The translations under genes were made by a program, and so were the position numbers. From Selaginella moellendorffii (taxonomy: Eukaryota > Streptophyta > Lycopodiopsida > Selaginellales > Selaginellaceae), in the NCBI RefSeq assembly GCF_000143415.4, contig NW_003314297.1:1060148-1124147 (forward strand): a stretch of DNA of 64,000 nt. The letters are read 5' to 3'. Positions 9,990 through 22,191 of this stretch are shown piece after piece. Each line of letters begins with the position of its first letter. Positions within the stretch are counted from its first letter, which is position 1. The notes beneath the pieces are model-generated. The model did no database searches, was not told the DNA's origin, and was given only the letters and a program-made list of their open reading frames with translations.

Positions 9990-10431
9990 TCTTGATGGCT
10001 ATGGGCGTGGAGGAGCACGTCTCCTCCTCAACCTGGGCAATGCCCTGGACGACGCCGTCCTCCGCGAGCTCCCGATCGCTGCGAGCACTGGACGATGATC
10101 CACAGGTGCGCGTGGTGCTGCTCTCGGGGAATGGCTCCAATTTCTGCTCGGGTATCGACACCAACATCCTCAGCACCAAATCCTCTTCTTCCTCTTCCTC
10201 GGCCCATGGCGATGGCGATGGCGCTCGCGGCCGCCGAGAGGGAGTCTTGGAACCACCTGATGTAGGCGCCGAATCTCTCGCCCGAGATTTGCCGCAAGCC
10301 AGTCATCGCGATGATCTATGGCGCGTGCATTGGCGCCGGGATCGATGTCATCACGGCCTGCGACGTGAGGTACTGCACTAGAGATTCACTCTTCTCCGTC
10401 AAGGAGGTGGATCTAGGACTCATTGCCGAGA
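9990..10431 (+). pseudogene. 5' fragment of a peroxisomal dienoyl-CoA isomerase (DCI1-like, crotonase family), unit A
   Basis: The segment reads VRVVLLSG-FCSGIDTN and, after a frame change over a (GATGGC)n/serine run, continues as RKPVIAMIYGACIGAGID, then ITACDVRYC and SVKEVDLG. These are the crotonase oxyanion-hole blocks and the acidic-residue region of delta3,5-delta2,4-dienoyl-CoA isomerase, which acts in peroxisomal breakdown of unsaturated fatty acids. It stops abruptly at about 10430 where inverted PPR sequence begins, so the last third of the protein is missing. Confidence 0.7.
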
Positions 10432-11654
10432 ACAGCCTCCTTGCCTCCTCCAAATCTCCAGCTTGGGAATACGCTGCTAAAATCACGTTCCATGAAATGG
10501 TATCTCGCTCTTTCATGGAATAGAACGTTGTCTTTGCACGAGAGATATTTCTATCGCCGACATACGCCGCTAGCATGGTATTCCACGTCATTGTGTCCCT
10601 TGCAAAAAAGCTCTCCACAGCATCAAAATACCTGGCCACGGCATATCCTGAAATCAAAGTTGTCCACGACACAATGTCCCATTCTGGGCACAAATCAAAC
10701 CGAGACTTGGCTCCCTCTAAGTCTCCAGCGTTAATAAATGCCGAAATCACCGCATTGTAGAAGACCACATCTTTCTCGTGCATGGTTTGGAGCAAACGTA
10801 TACATTCTACCAAATGCCCTCTTTTGCCATATGCCTGAAGCATCACCGTAAACGAGACAAGATCCCACTCGGGCATGGAATCAAAGACCCGCTTTGCTTC
10901 GGTGAGATCACCTTTCAGAGAAAACGCTTCAAGCATGGTAGTGCAGGCTAGCATGTTTCTTTCGGGCATTTTGGAGAAGAGGTCTTTAGCTCTAGCTATT
11001 AGACCCTTTTCGCAAAACGCGGCCACCATGGTTGTCCATGTAACGAGCGTCGCTTCTGGGATCCATGCAAACATACTCTCGGCGCTGGACAGATCACCCA
11101 AGTTTGCAAATCCAGATATCATGGAATTAAAGACTACAACGTTCCATCTGGGCATAAGATCAAACAACCTCTTTCCACTGCTCAAATCGCCCTTCTTTAC
11201 AAACGCCTGGAGAAGTGACGCCCAGGAAACAATGTCCCTGTCCGGCATCGTATCAAACAGCTGTTTTGCCTTACGCAAATGCCCAGCATTAGCATAAGCT
11301 GCAACCAGCGTATTCCAAGTCACTCGATCTCGCAATGGCAAGACTCCAAACAGCTCCTCCGCTTGGGCAATACCTCCATTGCGGACGTAGCCCGAGAGCA
11401 GGATATTCCAAGAGTGCTGGTTGGGACACTCGAGCGTTTGAAAGGCAGAAAGGGCATCTTGGAGGCTGCCACACCTGGCATATGCTTTGACGATTAGATT
11501 CACGAGCTGGACATGGCGGTGGAGTTAACCCTCTTTTCACTTGCGAGATGGTAGAAGCACGCCCGATCAAAGTGATAACCTCATGGTCCATGTCCAAAAC
11601 ATTGCACCTAAGTTCTTAGATTATACCGTGACGAACAAAAGAATTTTTGGATTT
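10429..11654 (-). pseudogene. Inverted partial copy of the PPR gene at 58607 (unit A)
   Basis: The minus strand is a near-identical copy of about 58543-59797, including the end of the carrier gene's 3' flank, but in reverse orientation. It keeps about ten PPR repeats in a long open frame. The start is broken: a deletion after the ISQVK segment shifts the frame, and no ATG heads the long frame, which opens at a GTG. At the other end the frame runs into antisense isomerase sequence. It is a displaced fragment and unlikely to make a working protein. Confidence 0.8.
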
Positions 11655-11720
11655 CACACCTGGATAGACAAAATATGTTCAAAACAAAACTTTCGGTCAC
11701 TTCGAAAAAATCTACGATAC

Positions 11721-12013
11721 CTTCGGTTCCATGCTCCTGGATTTTTTTGCAAGCTGAAGTTCTCTTGGAGAATCCATGGGCCGAGCTCGTAGAAGCAACC
11801 GATCAAGCTGGAGCAACCGGGTCCGCCGTTGAGCCACACCATAATCGGTGAGATTTCCAGCTCGGTGTCTGGCTTGCTCGCTTCGTAGTAAACGTAAAAG
11901 AGGCGAGACTCGCTCGACTCGTCAATGGGGAGATAGCCGGAGTCGGTTGGCAAAGCCTCGTCTGGGAATTCATACTCGGCAGCGTGGATTTCATTGGTTA
12001 TGGAAGTCTGGAC
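11721..12013 (-). pseudogene. Carboxypeptidase-like exon without the rest of the gene (unit B)
   Basis: This matches the exon at 1564-1868 with a 12-base in-frame deletion. The segments GYLPID and WLNGGPGCSS are intact, but downstream, where the next exon should follow, the sequence passes into the inverted PPR copy. The catalytic Ser, Asp and His exons are absent, so it cannot encode a peptidase. Confidence 0.8.
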
Positions 12014-13209
12014 CTGAAAAACCACAGAGAAAAGTTGGCAAATGCAGGTGAGAAATTTCTATCTTATGATTTCTTCTCTCTGTTTTTTTTTTTTTTTCAT
12101 GAGCTAAACCTGGTCGCAGGCCATAATACTTCGATCACAAGCAACTTCCATCAACAGCCAGCTTTTGCTTGAAGGAAGAAGAAAAGAAAAAAGGAGAAGA
12201 AATTCACTAACGAAGGATAAAGCAAACCAGGAACTAAAGGAACGATCCCAATGAGAGAGGAGATTCTCAAATAAGGCAAAGATAGAAGAAATCAGCGGCC
12301 ATACGTACGATCCTGCGAGCTTTGGTTCGAACAGTGGTTCGAAAGCAAGAAGAGGGACCCCGATTCGGCGTTGGCAGCCTGATCTCTCGAAACGGGACGT
12401 TGAATCTGGGACTGCTCGCAGCGCTGCTGCCGCTGGCGAGCTGCATTGCGACGCGATCGCCCGCGCCGGGGGCAAGCGACGTGTGCCCCGTCGATCGAAG
12501 CCCCGGAAGAACCCTAAATTCTTTATTTGAAATCGAATCTTTACTGGTTCTTTGCTTAAGTAAATGATTTCTTCCATGAAGGAAACATCCTTCATCCCTG
12601 CTGATGATAATCAAGCCACAAAGTAGTTTATAATGTTTGACCTGTGGATTTTTCCACTCTATTTCTGCATTCCATGGCTCTTTGTGTAAGAGTCCTCTCT
12701 AGGTTAAGAGATAGGGTTAGGCTCATTGGATGAGTGCAAGGTATTTGACATTCAGCCTTATCTATTTAAATTTCTATCAGCTTATAAATATGGTTTGTAT
12801 TCAAACTAAAAATCACAGAATAGACACTACTTAAATGAATGCTGGAATGGCTTTTAAGTATATTATTATCTAAACATAAAAGTATGATCTTTAACAGTAC
12901 TAAAACCAGGAGCTTAATAATAAAACTACAATAAAATTTTAAAGGTTTTGGGAAAACTTTTAGGCAGCAAATGAGAATGAAACGACAGTAAAAATTGGTA
13001 AAGCTAAAAAAAATTATTAAATACCACGAATAGAGATTACTTCCTGCAAATCTAAGATTAAGGAAACTTTAGGAAGTTATATGATAATAATATAACCCAA
13101 AAGCTCGAAATAATGGCAATAGAGAGGAGGATAGTCTGCAAATATTTATAACTTTAACAAGATTTAATATCAGAAAATAATTATTAATTAATTAATTTTA
13201 AACGGGTAA
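12014..13209. other. Copy of the carboxypeptidase 5' flank (unit B)
   Basis: Nearly identical to 1869-3059, including the possible transit-peptide-like exon start at about 12446 (minus). No complete gene is seen. Confidence 0.45.
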
Positions 13210-13372
13210 TACCTCCCATTGGATGGCTGAAGCATAGACCACTTTCTGGTCCCGTCACGGATCACTACTGCTGCATGATCAACCTGTTTGGGTGCTGGAT
13301 TGCCCAAAAGATTGTCAACAGCCTCCCAGTGAGAAGAGACGATGTAGCATTTACCACTATTCTTGCAGCGTA
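13210..13372 (+). pseudogene. Short PPR C-terminal fragment (unit B)
   Basis: Second copy of the fragment at 3060-3222, with the same HYCCMINLFG block and the same early stop. The 240-base block that follows it in unit A is missing here. Confidence 0.45.
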
Positions 13373-13934
13373 ATATACTCCTAATGGAATGCCACCTAGG
13401 ATCATGTCATAGAGAGCTCAAAAAAGATGCTGTTGCCTGCGCATGCTCATCGTCCCATCCTTGAACACAGCCACGAATGTCAAGAACAAACCGGTTGTGA
13501 TGTTGGTGTTGGCGGAATGTACATCCCTTTGGCTCTTCCTACAATCTGGGAGTCACGCGAGGGAGAACATCATCGATGACAAACACTGCATCAAAATGGC
13601 CATTCCGCGACCAAAACCACCGTGAAATTTGATTTCAGTTGCATGAGAAAACCACCGTACGAATTCTGGTGTTGTCTAATATCTATTAGTGCAATAATAT
13701 TATCACCGACTCAAGAATCGATAGTTTAGATTTCATAAAAACAGAATAAAAATTAACAAAATCAGTTTGTGATCATCCTGGCTATTGTATATCGATGATC
13801 GATGGCTCCTCCTAAACTTTTGTACCCCGATGAAAGGCCAGGAAGACCTTCCTGTGACTTACTCAAGCACATAGAAGGGACTGAAGAGAAAGCCAGATAA
13901 ATGACGAGCTTTCGCTCTTCATTCTATTTGTTTT

Positions 13935-15646
13935 TCACTTGTTCTTACGTTTTGTCTCTTGAAGTGCCTGCAATCAAAGAGTAGCATCTATACAGATTGC
14001 CTTTGAAGAAACGTACCTCGTCAAGTTCCCTGTCTCTCTCAGAGGTGGAAGAATTCACCAGGATACAGAAAGGCTCGTACCTGGTCGGCGTTTTCACCTG
14101 TCAGAGAAGCGTGCCCCGGAGCAGATGGCTCCACCTCCAAATCACTCTTGACCCGCTTGGGATCATTGGCTGTCAACTTCCGGACGAGGTTCTCGTCGCT
14201 CGTGATCTCGGGGCTGTTCTCCACATCACGCTTCCTGATCGATTCAGCTTCATCAGTTCATATTGTCAGCTCAAGTGCAGAAACTACTAACCTGTGGGAA
14301 AAAGGCCGGATGCGGGGCTCCATCATGATGAACTTCTGCATTTGTTTCTCTATCTCAGCCCGCTTCTTTGCCAGTGTTGCGACATCTCCAGGATCGAACA
14401 CGGTGCCAGAACGATCCGCCACCTTTGGTCCTTGTTCCCGTCCATGAAACTGCTCTGGAACCCGGTCGCGTCGAGATGATAGGCGCACTGGGAGCTCGTT
14501 TGCAGCCATTTTCTCGCCTGCTGGATGATGAGAGTAGCCACCAGACGAGAAGAGTGGATCATCCTCCGGAGTGGCTGAGAACAGCCTTGGCTGCTCGTCA
14601 ACTTCATACGCAGGAAAGAGGACGAGAGGATCCTCCATCATGACGTTTCCCCGGCTTCCTTGCTGGCCATGCACTGGATCAGCAGCACGAAAGAGTGGAT
14701 CGTTTCCGGATGCAGACTTGTGGCGAGCACCAGCGGGAAGAGCAGACGGTGGCAGCCGCCTTGGTGGCCTCAGGAGCTCGCGAATTAGGGGGTCAGCAGC
14801 CGCCTTCTTCCTGCCGGCATTCAACTGCGATGATGGTCGAGGCTCCACTTTGGTAATGAGGTGCTCCCGCTGGCTGCTGCTGCTGCCGCTGTTGCCACCG
14901 CTAGGCTGATGGCCATCCTCCACCAGGATGTCGTCGTGGTGGATGTCGCCGTGCACCTTGTTCCTTCTCCTCTTCAAGAGTATCCAGACTCCAGTGACGA
15001 TAGCTACCAGTGCGAGCAGGAGCATAACGATGCCTGCCGCGAGCACACCAGGTGATGCCACGAATGCAGCTGCAGCTGCTGCTGCTGCTGAAGATGGTGC
15101 TGACGACGCCGTAGGCGGAGAGGTGTCCAAGCCAAGGGGCCTTGGTTGCCACGTTATGGTCGAAGGTGGTGGTGATGGCGGCCTTGGGTTCCACGTTATG
15201 GTCGAAGGTGGTGGCGATGGCGACCTTGGGTTCCACATTATGCTCGAAGGTGGTGGCGATGACGGCCCGGCCCTCCTTGGTCGCCAGGTTACAGTGTCGG
15301 CCTTGTTGGGCGGCGAAGAAGAAGGTGACGGCCCTGTAGCAGCTCCATCACCAGCTCGTCGATGTCCATGGTGCCTCTTTGGCTCTGCTGCTGGATGTTC
15401 CTTGGTGGGCGGAGAGCTCGGTGGTGGATGTCCAGCTCCATGATGCTCAGGAGAACTCGGTGGTGGCTTTGCTGGTGAGTGATGTCCATCTGTGGGCGAA
15501 TGACTGTGCCTCTTGGTTGGCGCCGGTGGAGACCTCTTTGGTGGCGGAGATGAAGTTGTCGGCGCCCTCTTTGGCGATGGTTTGGGCGTCCTCGCGTGCT
15601 CCCGGTGAGGCGGCGGGGGCGGTGGCGTGGAGATTTTGCGAGCCAT
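13935..15646 (-). CDS. Proline-rich single-pass membrane protein (unit B copy)
   Basis: The exons are equivalent to unit A (14292-15646, 14081-14234, 14017-14037, 13935-13967) and give 520 residues. Differences from A are concentrated in the proline-rich N-terminus, where short repeats were gained or lost (KRAPTTSS present, KPTDG shortened), and the alanine run before the membrane helix is one longer. All splice sites seen in A are kept. The tail and membrane segment are almost unchanged, so this copy should still be translatable. Confidence 0.65.
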
Positions 15647-16195
15647 AGTCAGAGATCAAGCTTACCAGAGAAAGTCGCAGTATTTCAGCTCAAGCTCGCT
15701 TGCTTACCAGAGGAAACTCGCGCTTGCTTACTTCCCCCTTTTTTAGGGCATTAAAGTGTCTGAAAGCTAAGTACTTATAATGTGTACGGTAAACGAATGG
15801 TATTTTCGTACAAATAGAAGAATAGTAGTCATTCTTGTACAATCTAGACCGTGCATTTAAAATTTTCTGGACCGTTCCTTTATATACAATCTACACTGTG
15901 TAAAATCTTGGCTGTCATATTAATTAAATCGAAGCCGTCGATCTAACATGATCTCAACCGTCCCATATTCAACTGATGCGATTCTGGGCAAAACTTTTTA
16001 ACACGGCCGAGGGTCTTGTAATATGAACTTGTAAAGTTTTAGCAGGCGAATTTGTGGAACTTAGTGATCCTCATTTGAAGGGTTGGAGAGATATTATAGA
16101 AACGAGAAGAAATTCTCAAACACGGAACCAAATTAGATAAGGACTAAGCAATGCCGTCCCACGACAACTCTCTAGCATTGTGTGCTGGCTCGAGC
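15647..16195. other. Intergenic region between divergent genes (unit B)
   Basis: Equivalent to 5742-6219 with about 70 extra bases near 15977-16050 that unit C also has, so unit A lost them. No gene is seen. Confidence 0.45.
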
Positions 16196-16203
16196 TATAA
16201 ATA
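16196..16203 (+). promoter_or_regulatory. TATA box of the secreted peptide gene (unit B)
   Basis: TATAAATA 60 bases before the translated start, identical to unit A. Confidence 0.6.
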
Positions 16204-16262
16204 TGAGCCCCTCCTGCCTCACAGATCAAACCACTTCTCTCTAATAGAACAAGCAGCAAAGC

Positions 16263-16460
16263 ATGGAGAACAAGGCTTTCTTCGTGTTGTTTTTGGCACT
16301 CGCCATATTTGTCATGATGCTGGCCATGGGCGTGGACGTGGGAGGAATCGCAAAGGCTGCTGCGCAGCGCTGCCAGTCGGGGTGGTATTGGTATGACAAC
16401 AGTTGCCACCGTTGCCAGAGGGGTTGGAGCTGGCGCAACAATCGCTGCTGGCGCAACTGA
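16263..16460 (+). CDS. Small secreted Trp/Cys-rich peptide (unit B copy)
   Basis: The 65-residue product is identical to the unit A copy: signal peptide to about residue 22, then a cationic core with C-x10-C-x2-C-x9-C and several Trp. The coding DNA differs only by silent changes. The 3' UTR intron signals and AATAAA are also kept. Function unknown; secretion is inferred from the hydrophobic leader. Confidence 0.7.
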   Translation: MENKAFFVLFLALAIFVMMLAMGVDVGGIAKAAAQRCQSGWYWYDNSCHRCQRGWSWRNNRCWRN

Positions 16461-16759
16461 AACCTCCAGTTTCACGGGGTAAGCCCAAGCTAAGAATCAG
16501 CATCGTAATTGCCTTTGATTTCATCGTTCTGCAGTGCCAAGGGTCTGGAAACAAGAATAAAGACACTGATGACGTGTTTTCTGTATCGTGCGATGCTGCA
16601 TGGCATTGCATGAGTTCCAGCAATAAAATATAAATTGTCCAAGCCTTGATATAAAATGTCTGAATCTGCCCTTGCTCCTTCCTCCAAGTCCCTCGACTTC
16701 CAGTCGATTGCTCCAATGATCGGCAAGCAATAAGACTCGATTGGAGCATCAAAACCAGG

Positions 16760-16924
16760 CCCAGGCACACCTAGCGGTGGGAGTGGAGGTCGGGGGCATC
16801 ACCAAGGCGATGGCGCATCGCTGCTTCGGAGGGATGGATTTCGCTGCGCGCAATGCAATTGGTACGGGTATGACAACAGCTGCCATCGAGGGTGGCGCTG
16901 GAATGGCAGCCGCGGCCTCCACTG
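16760..16924 (+). pseudogene. Second peptide gene, one frameshift from a readable core (unit B)
   Basis: This is the best-preserved second copy. The linker (VGVEVGG) lies in one frame. A shift then gives a core containing CAQCNWYGYDNSCHRGWRW and a stop at 16922-16924. The signal peptide is absent, and an inverted GCTCCAAT/ATTGGAGC pair sits just upstream (about 16709-16747). It could be a decayed gene or, less likely, an alternative exon. Confidence 0.5.
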
Positions 16925-17563
16925 AAGAATTGCCTCGAAGAAGCGAACGAATCTCGAATCATGGAAAGTGATATATATATATAGAATAAGAGTGAACGAA
17001 GTCTATTCTGTCAATGATAAACATGGTGCGTTTTCTGCAAAGTTGTGTGTAACGTATGGACTTTTAATATATAGGAACTTTTTTCATATAATCTAGACTC
17101 AAATTTATATTTTATATAATATTAAATATATTAAATTGGAAAAGCAACAAGATGGAAATATGACGCAGTAGTGGAGACAAATTTGTCCAAGACAAAGTCT
17201 AGCAATTACATACCCCAACCACATATAACCTCTCTCGATCGAAAATGAAATGAAACACACATTTCTGTTCTAAAGATCGTTAAGATCCAACTATTTATTT
17301 GGATTTTTGTTCTTCCCAGTGGCAGTGAAATCTAGCGCGTGGTGATGCATGAGTTCATATATTATATAAACTGTGAAAAAACTAAAAATGTTGTCTTTAC
17401 TCATCTGGATTCACAGCTTCACTTCCTGTGTTGTTCTATGTCCCAGCATTACAGAAGAGAAAAGGAATTGACAAACACGGAACGACTTCCTCGACTAACT
17501 TTTAAAGGACAAAGAGATGCCGTCCCAAGAGGGGCCACTCAAGCATTGTATGCTGCCTCGAGC

Positions 17564-17730
17564 TATAAAAATACAAGCGGCCTCACAGATCAAATCACTT
17601 CTCTCGAATATACTAGAGTTTCATAGGCTTGCTTGGTGTTGTTTTCGGTTCTCGCCATGTTGCAAAGGCGCTCCCTGCCACCGATGCCCTCGAGGACGGC
17701 GCTGGTATGGCGGCTCTGTGATCGTAAGTT
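17564..17730 (+). pseudogene. Decayed third peptide gene (unit B)
   Basis: Same TATAAAA, leader and CHRCPRGRRW remnant as in unit A at 7684-7850, without a usable start. Confidence 0.5.
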
Positions 17731-17948
17731 TCCTCTCAGGGATTGTTTTGCAAAGTTTGGCTTGTTCTTTGAAAGCGCCTTTAAATAGGAGAGAGATGAA
17801 GAAAAAGTGGCATTGAAAAATTAGAGCAGACTACCACGCCTGTAAGCCTGTACTACCACGCAGACGTACTGATTCAAGCCTCTAGAACGCGGCAGTCAGC
17901 GCTGCCCGGTCCTGCTGGTCGGGCAGTAGTCCCCCCGCCTCACCACGG

Positions 17949-19569
17949 GTGGCCGATCTAGAGCAGCGCGCATACTACGCGCAACTTCTCACAGCTTGCA
18001 TCGAATTGCGTCAAGGCGCCACGCGCTCATCCTTGGGAGCAGCCACCACTAATCCAGCAGGTACCTCGCAAATCTTCTCATCCAACTCTATGGAAGGTGC
18101 TAGCGCGCGGATCGAGCATTGGCAGGTGTTTATCAGCATCCACGAGCCCAACAGATTCTCCTGGAACTTGCTGTTTGGCGCTTATGCCCAAAGTGGGTAT
18201 CTTGAGGAAGCAAAAAAGAGCCATTTGATCAGATGCCACAAAGGGATGTTTCTGCATGGATGATTTTTATGACGGCCTGTGAAAACCGTGGAAACTTGGA
18301 GGAATGCCGAGCATTGTTTGATCAGGTTCCAGAATGGGATGTAGTTTTCTGGAACTCTCTAATTACAGTATATGCTTATAACGGGCATATGGATCAAGGG
18401 TCTTTGATGGAATGCTAGAACACAACATAGTTTCTTGGGCTGTTATGGTTACTGGGTATGCAAGAAAAGGTCTTGTTAACGACGCGCTACGTTTGTTTAT
18501 GGGAATCCCCGAAACCAACGAGCTGGGATGAACTGTTCTTGTCCCCCAGCTTGAGCATAATGAAACATCCAAGGAGCTTTTCAGTAAAATGTGCCACAGC
18601 CCAGCTTGAGCATAATGAATCATCCAAGGAGCTTTTCAGTAAAATGTGCCACAGAAGAACGTTGCATCGTGGCCGACAATTTCACAACACTGGCCGAGAG
18701 AAACCAGCTCGAAGAAGCTCGCATTTTCTTCGACCAACCACGGCCACCTCGAAGAAGCCATGAAGATGTTTGCACGGATGCCACAGCGCGATCACGTCGC
18801 TTAGACGGCAATGGTGGCGTCAATTGCTTTGCACGGGTGCCATCTTGTTCGACCAAATGCCACAGCATGATAGCGTCGCGTGAAACACGCTGGGAGCTTA
18901 CATCCAGAGCAATTGCCCTCGTCCAGCGCGGGAGCTCTTCGCGGCCATGCTGGTGAGAGACACAGCGAGCTGGATTGCCGCGAGCACTCAAAGGGGGAAT
19001 CTCTTGCAGGCTGGGAACATCTTCTCCATTGTGCCGCGGAACGCGATGATCCATGGCTGCGCACAGAATGGCCACGCTGAGTTTTTGACAGCATGGCGAT
19101 GGAGGGCGAGACGAGAAACGAGATAAGTTTCCAGGCGATTCTCCTGACTTGCGGAAGCTCCGAGTGGCACTCAACTACTTTCGATCTATGGTGGCCGAGT
19201 ACAGCATTTCTCCATGTGATTCACTTCCAGGCGATGGCAGTGCTGGGACGAGCCGGGCTGGTTGCCGAGGCCGAAGGTCTGCTGCTGGTGATGCCCTTCC
19301 AGCCGCATTTCCTCGCGTGGAAGAGCTTGATCAGCGGTTGCAAAGTTCATGGCAGCGGCAAGAACATCGATGCTGCAGCTCGTGCCGCAGAGAAACTCTT
19401 GGAGATGGAACCATGGGACTCGGCGCTCTACGTGCTCATGTCGAATTTGCAAAAGCAGGATGCTTGCCTTCCAAGGTTCATGCGTGGCCTTCGAACAGCT
19501 CGAACTGGGACAGCACACTGCACCCAAGGAAGAAGAGGGAAAAGCAAGAAACATAAACACAAAATTTGA
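17949..19569 (+). pseudogene. Broken PPR-protein gene (unit B)
   Basis: Copy of the fossil at 8069-9695 with the same main stops and its own lesions: a small loss near 17973, an extra base near 18215, a local duplication of about 55 bases around 18550-18650, and a deletion near 18740. The C-terminal E-like part (19210-19440) is unchanged from A. Confidence 0.75.
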
Positions 19570-19863
19570 CCAACCTGATGTGATCTAACTGAACAGCAAA
19601 TTCGTTCACATGAATTTGCTTGTGCACCAGCGAAGAGGTTTGGGAAGAATTGTGAGCAATTTCGGTTAACTTTCTAGCATCTATTGCAGGACTTGACTGT
19701 TCTAAGGAGGGATCTAAAGGAGGTTGACAATTACAGCGACAACTTCTGGAATAATCCAAGGAATGGGATTCTTGTAGGGTTCTTTGAAGATGACTCAGAG
19801 AAAAACTTTCTTAACCCCCAAAGATTTTGCGTGATTGAAGAGCTAAAATTAAAAAATTAGGGT

Positions 19864-20311
19864 TCTTGATGGCTATGGGCGTGGAGGAGCACGTCTCCTC
19901 CTCAACCTGGGCAATGCCCTGGACGACGCCGTCCTCCGCGAGCTCCCGATCGCTGCGAGCACTGGACGATGATCCACAGGTGCGCGTGGTGCTGCTCTCG
20001 GGGAATGGCTCCAATTTCTGCTCGGGTATCGACACCAACATCCTCAGCACCAAATCCTCTTCTTCCTCTTCCTCGGCCCATGGCGATGGCGATGGCGATG
20101 GCGCTCGCGGCCGCCGAGAGGGAGTCTTGGAACCACCTGATGTAGGCGCCGAATCTCTCGCCCGAGATTTGCCGCAAGCCAGTCATCGCGATGATCTATG
20201 GCGCGTGCATTGGCGCCGGGATCGATGTCATCACGGCCTGCGACGTGAGGTACTGCACTAGAGATTCACTCTTCTCCGTCAAGGAGGTGGATCTAGGACT
20301 CATTGCCGAGA
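19864..20311 (+). pseudogene. Dienoyl-CoA isomerase 5' fragment (unit B)
   Basis: Same truncated crotonase-family fragment as at 9990-10431, with one more GATGGC unit in the short repeat. It joins the inverted PPR copy at the same breakpoint. Confidence 0.7.
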
Positions 20312-21534
20312 ACAGCCTCCTTGCCTCCTCCAAATCTCCAGCTTGGGAATACGCTGCTAAAATCACGTTCCATGAAATGGTATCTCGCTCTTTCATGGAA
20401 TAGAACGTTGTCTTTGGACGAGAGATATTTCTATCGCCGACATACGCCGCTAGCATGGTATTCCACGTCATTGTGTCCCTTGCAAAAAAGCTCTCCACAG
20501 CATCAAAATACCTGGCCACGGCATATCCTGAAATCAAAGTTGTCCACGACACAATGTCCCATTCTGGGCACAAATCAAACCGAGACTTGGCTCCCTCTAA
20601 GTCTCCAGCGTTAATAAATGCCGAAATCACCGCATTGTAGAAGACCACATCTTTCTCGTGCATGGTTTGGAGCAAACGTATACATTCTACCAAATGCCCT
20701 CTTTTGCCATATGCCTGAAGCATCACCGTAAACGAGACAAGATCCCACTCGGGCATGGAATCAAAGACCCGCTTTGCTTCGGTGAGATCACCTTTCAGAG
20801 AAAACGCTTCAAGCATGGTAGTGCAGGCTAGCATGTTTCTTTCGGGCATTTTGGAGAAGAGGTCTTTAGCTCTAGCTATTAGACCCTTTTCGCAAAACGC
20901 GGCCACCATGGTTGTCCATGTAACGAGCGTCGCTTCTGGGATCCATGCAAACATACTCTCGGCGCTGGACAGATCACCCAAGTTTGCAAATCCAGATATC
21001 ATGGAATTAAAGACTACAACGTTCCATCTGGGCATAAGATCAAACAACCTCTTTCCACTGCTCAAATCTCCCTTCTTTACAAACGCCTGGAGAAGTGACG
21101 CCCAGGAAACAATGTCCCTGTCCGGCATCGTATCAAACAGCTGTTTTGCCTTACGCAAATGCCCAGCATTAGCATAAGCTGCAACCAGCGTATTCCAAGT
21201 CACTCGATCTCGCAATGGCAAGACTCCAAACAGCTCCTCCGCTTGGGCAATACCTCCATTGCGGACGTAGCCCGAGAGCAGGATATTCCAAGAGTGCTGG
21301 TTGGGACACTCGAGCGTTTGAAAGGCAGAAAGGGCATCTTGGAGGCTGCCACACCTGGCATATGCTTTGACGATTAGATTCACGAGCTGGACATGGCGGT
21401 GGAGTTAACCCTCTTTTCACTTGCGAGATGGTAGAAGCACGCCCAATCAAAGTGATAACCTCATGGTCCATGTCCAAAACATTGCACCTAAGTTCTTAGA
21501 TTATACCGTGACGAACAAAAGAATTTTTGGATTT
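20309..21534 (-). pseudogene. Inverted partial copy of the PPR gene at 58607 (unit B)
   Basis: Nearly identical to 10429-11654 (the long frame differs by one residue), with the same 5' deletion and the same fusion to antisense isomerase. A and B were therefore duplicated after the PPR piece had been inserted and broken. Confidence 0.8.
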
Positions 21535-21600
21535 CACACCTGGATAGACAAAATATGTTCAAAACAAAACTTTCGGTCACTTCGAAAAAATCTACGATAC

Positions 21601-21895
21601 CTTCGGTTCCACGCTCCTGGATTTTTTTGCAAGCTGAAGTTCTCTTGGAGAATCCATGGGCCGAGCTCGTAGAAGCAACCGATCAAGCTGGAGCAACCGG
21701 GTCTGCCGTTGAGCCACACCATAATCGGTGAGATTTCCAGCTCGGTGTCTGGCTTGCTCGCTTCGTAGTAAACGTAAAAGAGGCGAGACCGTCAATGGGG
21801 AGATAGCCGGAGTCGGTTGGCAAAGCCTCGTCTGGGAATTCATACTCGGCAGCGTGGATTTCAATCTCTGGAAGCTTGGTTATGGAAGTCTGGAC
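21601..21895 (-). pseudogene. Carboxypeptidase-like exon, frameshifted (unit C)
   Basis: Matches 1564-1868, but a deletion of ten bases near 21790 removes the ESSES codons and shifts the frame between GYLPID and FYVYYEA. The other exons are absent. A dead fragment. Confidence 0.8.
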
Positions 21896-21916
21896 CTGAA
21901 AAACCACAGAGAAAAG

Positions 21917-22191
21917 TGGTTGTGATGTTGGTGTTGGTGGAATCGTCATTGATGTACATCCTTTGGCTCTTCCCACAATCTAGGAGTCATGTGAGGGAGA
22001 ACATCGTCGATGACAAACACTGTTTCAAAATGGCCATTCTGGGGGCCTGTGACCAAAACCACCGTGAAATTTGATTTCAGTTGCATGAGGAAAACCATTG
22101 TATGAATTTTGGTGTTGTCTAATATCTATTAGTGCAATAATATTATCACTGACTCAAGCATTGATAGTTTAGATTTCATAAAAACAAAATA
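21917..22191. other. Remnant of unit C left of the insertion
   Basis: Equivalent to 3594-3850 of unit A, joined directly to the carboxypeptidase flank by a deletion. It ends in AATA, the 4-bp target duplicated by the retrotransposon. No gene is seen. Confidence 0.6.

Larger units (their letters stand above)
1495..11654 (+). repeat. Tandem unit A of the ~10-kb direct repeat
   Basis: Content and order match unit B almost throughout: carboxypeptidase exon, PPR fragment, proline-rich gene, three peptide loci, PPR fossil, isomerase fragment and inverted PPR. The repeat boundary is CACACCTGG at 1495, 11655 and 21535, which lies exactly at the intron/exon border of the second listed carboxypeptidase exon. 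The left part of the carboxypeptidase gene (199-1494) is outside the unit. Confidence 0.85.
11655..21534 (+). repeat. Tandem unit B of the ~10-kb direct repeat
   Basis: A second copy in the same orientation as A, 9880 bases long and nearly identical. It differs by the missing ~240-base block (site near 13385), small indels in the proline-rich gene, about 70 extra bases near 15977-16050, and small losses in the PPR fossil. Confidence 0.85.

Noticed and set aside
10316-11503. 395-codon frame as a functional PPR gene (also 20196-21383)
   Set aside because: It begins with GTG, lacks the N-terminus because of a frameshifting deletion, and ends in antisense isomerase sequence.
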